12,068 nucleotides of DNA from Chloroflexota bacterium (lineage in GTDB: Bacteria > Chloroflexota > Anaerolineae > Anaerolineales > Villigracilaceae): NCBI GenBank assembly GCA_026389975.1, contig JAPLGV010000496.1, positions 1 to 12,068 of the forward strand, written 5' to 3'. Below the pieces are notes generated by a model. The model was given only the letters and a program-made list of their open reading frames with translations, was not told the origin of the DNA and made no database searches. This document shows positions 5,297 through 9,895 of this stretch, in pieces (the first letter of the stretch is position 1; each line of letters starts with the position of its first letter). A program made the position numbers and the translations under genes.

Positions 5297-7034
5297 CCGC
5301 CGGGAGATTCTCACGTTCGGCTCGCTCCAGCGCGTAGCGGGTGGACAGGTAATTCGGGTGCAGGTCGTAGGCGATGGCTTCGGGTTGGATGCGGAACAAG
5401 CGCTCGAAATGGGTAATGCCATCTTCAAAGGAACGCAGGGTCTCGTAATTCTCCATGTCGCCGATATGCTGACTGAGGAAGGCGTAGCGTTCGCGGGTGA
5501 GACAATATGTGTTTTTGAGTTCCGGGCCAGTTGCCAGGATGGATGGGACTTCAAATGGAAGTTGCAGCGAGTCGGGGGCATAACCGCGCGAACGGCGAAG
5601 AAAGTAAAATGGGGATGGGCAATTATGGATTAGGTGATTAGGCGATTCGGTTTCCTCATTCCCTAATTCCTGATCACCTAATGCCCTCACCACCGAGTCG
5701 TCGCATCTGGTGTGAATGTCACGGTTGTGCATCAGGAAGGCATCCGCCAAAGTAGAGAGACGTTCGCGGGCTTCATCGTTTCCGGTTGCAATCGGCTCTT
5801 CAGACAGGTTGCCGCTGGTCATCACGAGAGCGGACAATGGACGATTGACGATGGACGATGCGGTCTGCGGTCCATCGTCCATGGTCAAGAGCAGGTAGTG
5901 CAGCGGTGTGTATGGGAGCATAACGCCGAGGGTATCCTGCTTCGGCGCGACTTCGGTGGCAATATTTGACTCTGGCTTTCGGCGGAGCAAGACGATGGGC
6001 CGCTGGCGCGATTCAAGTAGTTCACACTCGGCATGGCTGACTATGCAATGTTTTTCAATGGTAACAATATCCGGCATCATCAGGGCGAAGGGCTTGTCCA
6101 CGCGCAGTTTGCGGCAGCGCAGTTCGGCCACGGCTTCGGCGTTGGTCGCGTCGCAAGCAAGGTGGAATCCACCCAGGCCTTTGACAGCCAGGATTTTGCC
6201 TTCCCCCAGCATCTTCTGTGCGGCGTGGATTGCTCTATCTCCCGTCTCCCGTCCGTGGTAGTCCCGGTTCCCGCGGAGTAGTCCCGGTTCCAGCACGGGA
6301 CGAGGTAGTCCCGGTTCTTGTACGGGACATGGGGTTCGGTCTTTCCCCCCCGTCCCCCGTCCCCCGTCCCCCGTCTTCTCCAGCCAGACCTTCGGCCCGC
6401 AAACCGGACAGGCTACCGGTTGGGCGTGAAAACGCCGGTCGAGCGGATTCTGGTATTCGGCGGCGCAGTCCGGGCACATTGCAAACGGCGCCATGGTCGT
6501 GTTGGGACGGTCGTAGGGGATGTCGGTGATGATGGTGAAGCGCGGCCCGCAGTTGGTGCAATTGATGAACGGGTAACGGTAGCGCCGGTCGGCAGGGTCG
6601 AAGAGTTCGCGCAGGCAATCGTCGCAGACGCACACGTCCGGGGAGATGGGCTGGAAGGCGCCCTCCACCATTTCAGAGTGGACAATCTCAAACGCGGTAA
6701 ACAGGCCCGGGATCCCGACGGTAGTCCCGGTTCCAGCGGGGTAGTCCCGGTTCCCGCGGGGTAGTCCCGGTTCCAGCACGGGGGACGGGGCACGGGAAAA
6801 AGAAGCGTCGAACGTGTCCACCCGCGCCAGCGGTGGGAGTTCGGTCTTCAAAGCAAGGATAAACGCATCCAATGTTTCCTGAGTCCCGTCCACTTCGATA
6901 TCCACCCCCGCGGACGTGTTGCGCACCCAGCCTTTCAGGGCATAACGGATCGCCAGGCCATAGACAAAAGGCCGGAAGCCGACGCCCTGCACGATACCGG
7001 TAATGTGGAGGCTGGCTTTGCGCAAATCAGACAT
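5289..7034 (-). CDS. hypF: HypF, carbamoyltransferase for [NiFe]-hydrogenase maturation, 5' part with in-frame repeat insertions
   Basis: HypF converts carbamoyl phosphate and ATP into the carbamoyl group passed to HypE for the hydrogenase cyanide ligands. This 581-residue frame contains: acylphosphatase domain (about 1-80; GIVQGVGFRPF with Arg21, Asn39); two zinc-finger halves (C137/C140, C159/C162, C187/C190, C209/C212); YrdC-like domain (about 265-450; VKGLGGFHLACDA, RVDKPFALM, MTSGNLSEEP); and the start of the Kae1-like domain (RRSRGYAPD, YDLHPNYLSTRYA). It ends at LPAGR just where the VQHHHAH segment should begin. Four stretches not expected in the family are translated repeats: about 85-109, 222-265, 384-401 and 452-475. 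Without them, and with the 3' part added, the length matches the usual 750 or so. The gene starts 18 bp after the cupin gene, with TATAAT in the gap. As written the complete protein cannot be made. Confidence 0.9.
   Translation of the reverse strand: MSDLRKASLHITGIVQGVGFRPFVYGLAIRYALKGWVRNTSAGVDIEVDGTQETLDAFILALKTELPPLARVDTFDASFSRAPSPVLEPGLPRGNRDYPAGTGTTVGIPGLFTAFEIVHSEMVEGAFQPISPDVCVCDDCLRELFDPADRRYRYPFINCTNCGPRFTIITDIPYDRPNTTMAPFAMCPDCAAEYQNPLDRRFHAQPVACPVCGPKVWLEKTGDGGRGTGGKDRTPCPVQEPGLPRPVLEPGLLRGNRDYHGRETGDRAIHAAQKMLGEGKILAVKGLGGFHLACDATNAEAVAELRCRKLRVDKPFALMMPDIVTIEKHCIVSHAECELLESRQRPIVLLRRKPESNIATEVAPKQDTLGVMLPYTPLHYLLLTMDDGPQTASSIVNRPLSALVMTSGNLSEEPIATGNDEARERLSTLADAFLMHNRDIHTRCDDSVVRALGDQELGNEETESPNHLIHNCPSPFYFLRRSRGYAPDSLQLPFEVPSILATGPELKNTYCLTRERYAFLSQHIGDMENYETLRSFEDGITHFERLFRIQPEAIAYDLHPNYLSTRYALERAERENLPAGR
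5629..5682. repeat. Inverted-repeat element inserted in hypF (Kae1-proximal)
   Basis: ATTAGGTGAT (5629-5638) and its exact complement ATCACCTAAT (5673-5682) flank a 34-nt AT-rich centre made of GATTAGG-like units. In hypF it encodes GDQELGNEETESPNHLIHN (about residues 453-471), between CDDSVVRA and FYFLRRSRGYAPD, two blocks that are normally only a few residues apart. The base composition is clearly more AT-rich than the surrounding gene. Confidence 0.8.
5831..5884. repeat. Inverted-repeat element inserted in the hypF YrdC region
   Basis: Repeated ATGGACGAT units; ATGGACGAT (5851-5859) pairs exactly with ATCGTCCAT (5874-5882) around a 14-nt GGTCTGCGGTCC-like loop, and a third degenerate copy lies at 5837-5846. 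In hypF it encodes MDDGPQTASSIVNRPL (about residues 385-400), placed between the conserved PYTPLHYLLL and LVMTSGN blocks, which are usually separated by only a few residues. Confidence 0.75.
6257..6374 (-). repeat. 20-bp minisatellite plus heptamer tandem repeat inside hypF
   Basis: On the gene's own strand there are three copies of the GGAACCGGGACTACC unit (plus-strand 6257-6271, 6277-6291 and a degenerate one at 6304-6318). Next to them is a tandem heptamer, GGGGGAC on the coding strand, in four perfect copies (6347-6353, 6354-6360, 6361-6367, 6368-6374). Together they encode about residues 222-260 (GDGGRGTGG, then EPGLPRPVLEPGLLRGNRDY). This sits in the linker between the last zinc-finger cysteines and the YrdC-like domain. 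Confidence 0.88.
6720..6774 (-). repeat. 20-bp minisatellite, three units, inside hypF
   Basis: Three near-perfect copies of the unit (plus-strand GGTAGTCCCGGTTCC at 6720-6734, 6740-6754 and 6760-6774), with exact 20-bp period. On the coding strand they read EPGLP-RGNRDY-PAGTGTT: the same DNA unit read in three successive frames. The insert lies in the linker between the acylphosphatase domain and the first zinc finger (about residues 88-105). A GC-rich lead-in with CCCGTGCCCC follows on the 5' side of the gene (6781-6795), like the one before the array upstream of the MFS gene. Confidence 0.92.
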
Positions 7035-7040
7035 GCGTCC

Positions 7041-7046
7041 ATTATA
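7041..7046 (-). promoter_or_regulatory. Candidate -10 box for leaderless hypF transcription
   Basis: A perfect TATAAT lies exactly 6 nt before the hypF ATG (7032-7034), in the 18-bp gap after the cupin stop codon. No Shine-Dalgarno sequence precedes the ATG. This spacing would start the RNA at the A of the ATG. The -35 position (GAAAAT) does not match consensus. hypF may also be read from the upstream operon. Confidence 0.45.
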
Positions 7047-7052
7047 CCTATA

Positions 7053-7496
7053 TTAATTTCCCCATTTTCCGGGTTGTTCACTCTGCGCAATGCTGAGAAT
7101 GAAGCGGCGGTGTTCCGGCTTGAGCGAAACATACTCCGAATTATCCTCGCCAGTATCGCCGTTCTCGACGATCAGCACCGAGGCGTCCCGGCTCAACACA
7201 ATCGTGTGCCAGGTGTGAGGCTTGACGTTATAGATTTTGCCCACTTCCATCACCTGCGGATACAAATTTGCAACCTGCGGCTCCCCATCACCCAGGAACA
7301 GGATACCCTGGCCGCGGGTGAGTACAAAAACCTCATCCGTTTCCGGGTGGCGCTCCAGCGTGTCAATCTTCGCCGGATGAAGGTCCTCTATGTAATTCAG
7401 CACCGCCACCCGCCAGGTCCCAAAATAAACCAACGGCTGGAATCCTTCGTCGGAGTAGTCACGAATCTCAAGCAATTTTTCATCCAAAAAGTTCAT
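7053..7496 (-). CDS. Small cupin-domain protein
   Basis: A 147-residue single-domain cupin (double-stranded beta-barrel) protein. Cupin motif 1 is visible as RHPETDEVFVLTRGQG (His50, Glu55), and motif 2 as YNVKPHTWHTIVL (His97) followed by IVEN; these residues could hold a metal ion, though the second motif-1 histidine is missing. The true start is the ATG at 7494-7496, preceded by GGAGG, and it overlaps the stop of the upstream GH94 gene as ATGA, a strong sign of translational coupling. An open frame continues 67 codons upstream but only as a shadow of the GH94 gene. Being coupled to two disaccharide phosphorylases suggests a role with sugars or sugar phosphates (for example isomerase-like or sensing), but no substrate can be named. 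Confidence 0.85.
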   Translation of the reverse strand: MNFLDEKLLEIRDYSDEGFQPLVYFGTWRVAVLNYIEDLHPAKIDTLERHPETDEVFVLTRGQGILFLGDGEPQVANLYPQVMEVGKIYNVKPHTWHTIVLSRDASVLIVENGDTGEDNSEYVSLKPEHRRFILSIAQSEQPGKWGN

Positions 7497-9895
7497 TTTC
7501 CTCCAAGCCAGACTTCCACAAACTGTTCCGCTCCATCCACGCTGGGTAGGATCAGGTTGCCGCTTACCTCGTGCCCGTTCACCGTCATGCGAACAACGCC
7601 GCGGCAAACATGGTCGGGATTGTGGACAACGATCCGGTATGTGTGTGACCTGAATCTGCGCAGCGCAGAAAAGCCGTCCCAACCCGACGGGATACACGGG
7701 TCAACGCGCAGCCCATTATACTCGGGGCACAGGCCCAGAATATATTGTGTGGCACTGAAATAGGCCCAAGCCGCCGCGCCTGTCAGCCACGAAGTGCGCG
7801 TATTACCGGGGCGAGGCGAATAAACTGAATAAGTCGTTTGTCCCTGGACATAAGGTTCGCTCTGCCGGATTTCAGCGCGGGTATTATAGGCGGCCGGCAT
7901 GGAAGCACGGTAATAAGCATAGGCCTGGTCGCCATGTCCCAATATGCACTCAGCCATCACGCCCCATCCCTGGGTATGGTTGAAGATGCCGGCGTTTTCC
8001 TTGATGCCTGGGTTAAAGACCACAGCGCGCATGACATCAATGGGTGTTTTAACAAAAGGGGGCGAAGAGAGCATCAGCCCGTTTGGAGTGGCCAGGCGTT
8101 CCTTCACCATTTGCATGCAGCGGGAGGCCTGTTTCAATGTAGCCGCACCACTGATCACCGACCATACCTGGGTATTGAGATATACCTGGCCTTCGCCGCA
8201 CTCCTTGGTTCCATAAACCGTACCATCCTCACCGATCGCCCAGATAAACCAGTCCCCATCCCAAGCACAGGCCTGGATGGCGGCGTCCAGTTTTTCGCGC
8301 TCGCAGAGTGCCCAGGCGGCTTCCCCGGGTTTACCCAACCGCCCGGCAATCTCACCATAGATGGTCAGCCCCAGCCGTACCTGGAAGGCAACGAATAAAC
8401 TCTCGCCGTAGTAGCCCAGCCGCAGGCAATCATTCCAGTCAGCCAGCAATCCACAGGGCAGGCCGTGTTTGCCGGTGCGCTCCAGGTTGAACTCCAGGGC
8501 ACGCCGCAAATGGCCGAGCACGCTGGCTTTGCCCTTGTCAGCATAGGGCAATAATTTACTGTAAAATTCTAGGTCACCCGTCTCTCCCACGTAAGCCGGA
8601 ACGGCATTGAAAAACCACAGGCAGTCATCAGAGCGGTATTCTTCCGGCGCCGGAGGCGTCTCATATCCGGGATGATGTTCAAACGGTTTAACAATGGGCA
8701 TTGCACCGCCATTGGATACCTGGCCGGTTAGCATCAGTTCCAATCGCTGCCTAGCCTCGTCCGGGATGGCCGCGGTTACTCCGAGGATATCCTGCACCGA
8801 ATCTCGGAAACCCAGCCCGTCGCGCTCGCCGTTGTAGACCAGGCTGGCGGAGCGTGACCAGGCAAAGGTCACCAAGCAGTTGTACAGTCCCCACACATTG
8901 ACCGTGTGATTGAACTCCTCGTCCGGCGTCTCCACCACCAAACTGCCCAGTTTTTCGTGCCAGTGGTCTTTTAGCCTTTGCAATTCAACTGCGGCGCGTT
9001 CCAGAGAACCGAACTCGGACAGCTTTTTCTTACCCGTGGTACGGGCGTCACCAATGCCCAGCATGACCAGCAGTTCGCGGCTCTCGCCCGGTTGAAGGGT
9101 CATACTCGTTTGAAGGCTTCCGCAGGCATTGTCGCCGTAGACGTTGCTATTGGAACAGCTTCCCCTCTCCACCACCAGCGGACAATGATAGCCGCGATAG
9201 GGGCCAAGAAAAGCCTCGCGACTGGTGTCAAAGCCTTCCACGGGAGCGCCAACCAGGCCCATCCAGGCGTGACGCGCGATGTCATGGATGAAAAAACCTC
9301 CGCTCTCGGGTGTCAGATTGTCCTGAATGGCAATGCGCAGCAGGTTGTTCGCAGTCCGCTCGCCGCGAATGATAAAGAGCGAATACTGCAAATTGACCTG
9401 GTCCTGGTAGGTATCCCACTGGTTGGTAAACTCGCAAAACGAGAACAGCGAGAGTTCGCGCCGGCGGTCGCTCTCGTTGGTGACCTTCAGCCTCCAGTAC
9501 TCAAACGTTTGCCCCACTGGGACGAAGTAAGTGGTCTCGGTGGCAATCCCCGCATAGCGCGATTCGATGACAGTATACGCCGTGCCATGCCTGCAAGTGG
9601 ACTGGTACTGATCAAGCGGTTTTCCCACCGGCTGCCAGGAGGCTGACCAGTAGTCTCTGCTCTGGCAATCACGCAGGTAGATGTAACGCCCCGGCTGGTC
9701 TAACGGGACATTATTGAAATGCAAACGCAGAAAACGGCCGCGCGCCCCCGATTGGTAAAATCCATAGCCACCGGCATTGTTGGTGATGATTGCCCCATAC
9801 TCGGTCGAGCCCAGGTAGTTGCTCCACGATTGGGGTGTATCCGGGCGGGTAATGACATACTCTTTCGCTTTGTCGTCAAAATATCCGTATTGCAT
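7493..9895 (-). CDS. GH94 phosphorylase, N,N'-diacetylchitobiose phosphorylase-like
   Basis: GH94 enzymes split beta-linked disaccharides with inorganic phosphate, inverting the anomeric centre to give an alpha-sugar 1-phosphate and a free sugar, in the cytoplasm (no signal peptide here). The 800-residue length and the start MQYGYFDDKAKEYVITRPDT are complete for the family. Domains in order: N-terminal beta-sandwich (about 1-290), helical linker, (alpha/alpha)6 barrel (about 330-720), C-terminal beta-sheet. Key blocks: GFRDSVQD (362-369), ADWNDC (485-490, holding the general-acid Asp), NPGIKENAGIF (628-638, phosphate side), SWLTGAAAW (702-710). The short loop after ADWNDC and LLPYADKGKASV resemble chitobiose phosphorylase more than cellobiose phosphorylase. 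The acceptor is therefore uncertain: diacetylchitobiose, cellobiose or another disaccharide. The ATG overlaps the upstream GH94 stop as TGATG, with AAGGA upstream. Confidence 0.85.
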   Translation of the reverse strand: MQYGYFDDKAKEYVITRPDTPQSWSNYLGSTEYGAIITNNAGGYGFYQSGARGRFLRLHFNNVPLDQPGRYIYLRDCQSRDYWSASWQPVGKPLDQYQSTCRHGTAYTVIESRYAGIATETTYFVPVGQTFEYWRLKVTNESDRRRELSLFSFCEFTNQWDTYQDQVNLQYSLFIIRGERTANNLLRIAIQDNLTPESGGFFIHDIARHAWMGLVGAPVEGFDTSREAFLGPYRGYHCPLVVERGSCSNSNVYGDNACGSLQTSMTLQPGESRELLVMLGIGDARTTGKKKLSEFGSLERAAVELQRLKDHWHEKLGSLVVETPDEEFNHTVNVWGLYNCLVTFAWSRSASLVYNGERDGLGFRDSVQDILGVTAAIPDEARQRLELMLTGQVSNGGAMPIVKPFEHHPGYETPPAPEEYRSDDCLWFFNAVPAYVGETGDLEFYSKLLPYADKGKASVLGHLRRALEFNLERTGKHGLPCGLLADWNDCLRLGYYGESLFVAFQVRLGLTIYGEIAGRLGKPGEAAWALCEREKLDAAIQACAWDGDWFIWAIGEDGTVYGTKECGEGQVYLNTQVWSVISGAATLKQASRCMQMVKERLATPNGLMLSSPPFVKTPIDVMRAVVFNPGIKENAGIFNHTQGWGVMAECILGHGDQAYAYYRASMPAAYNTRAEIRQSEPYVQGQTTYSVYSPRPGNTRTSWLTGAAAWAYFSATQYILGLCPEYNGLRVDPCIPSGWDGFSALRRFRSHTYRIVVHNPDHVCRGVVRMTVNGHEVSGNLILPSVDGAEQFVEVWLGGK

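Noticed and set aside
7053..7697. 214-residue version of the cupin gene starting at 7697
   Set aside because: The first 67 codons lie fully in the conserved GH94 C-terminus in another frame; the ATG at 7496 has GGAGG and begins the cupin fold.
8978..9646. 222-codon plus-strand open frame opposite the second GH94 gene
   Set aside because: Long antisense frames are common opposite GC-rich genes; the protein shows no recognisable family, and the opposite strand encodes a full conserved enzyme.
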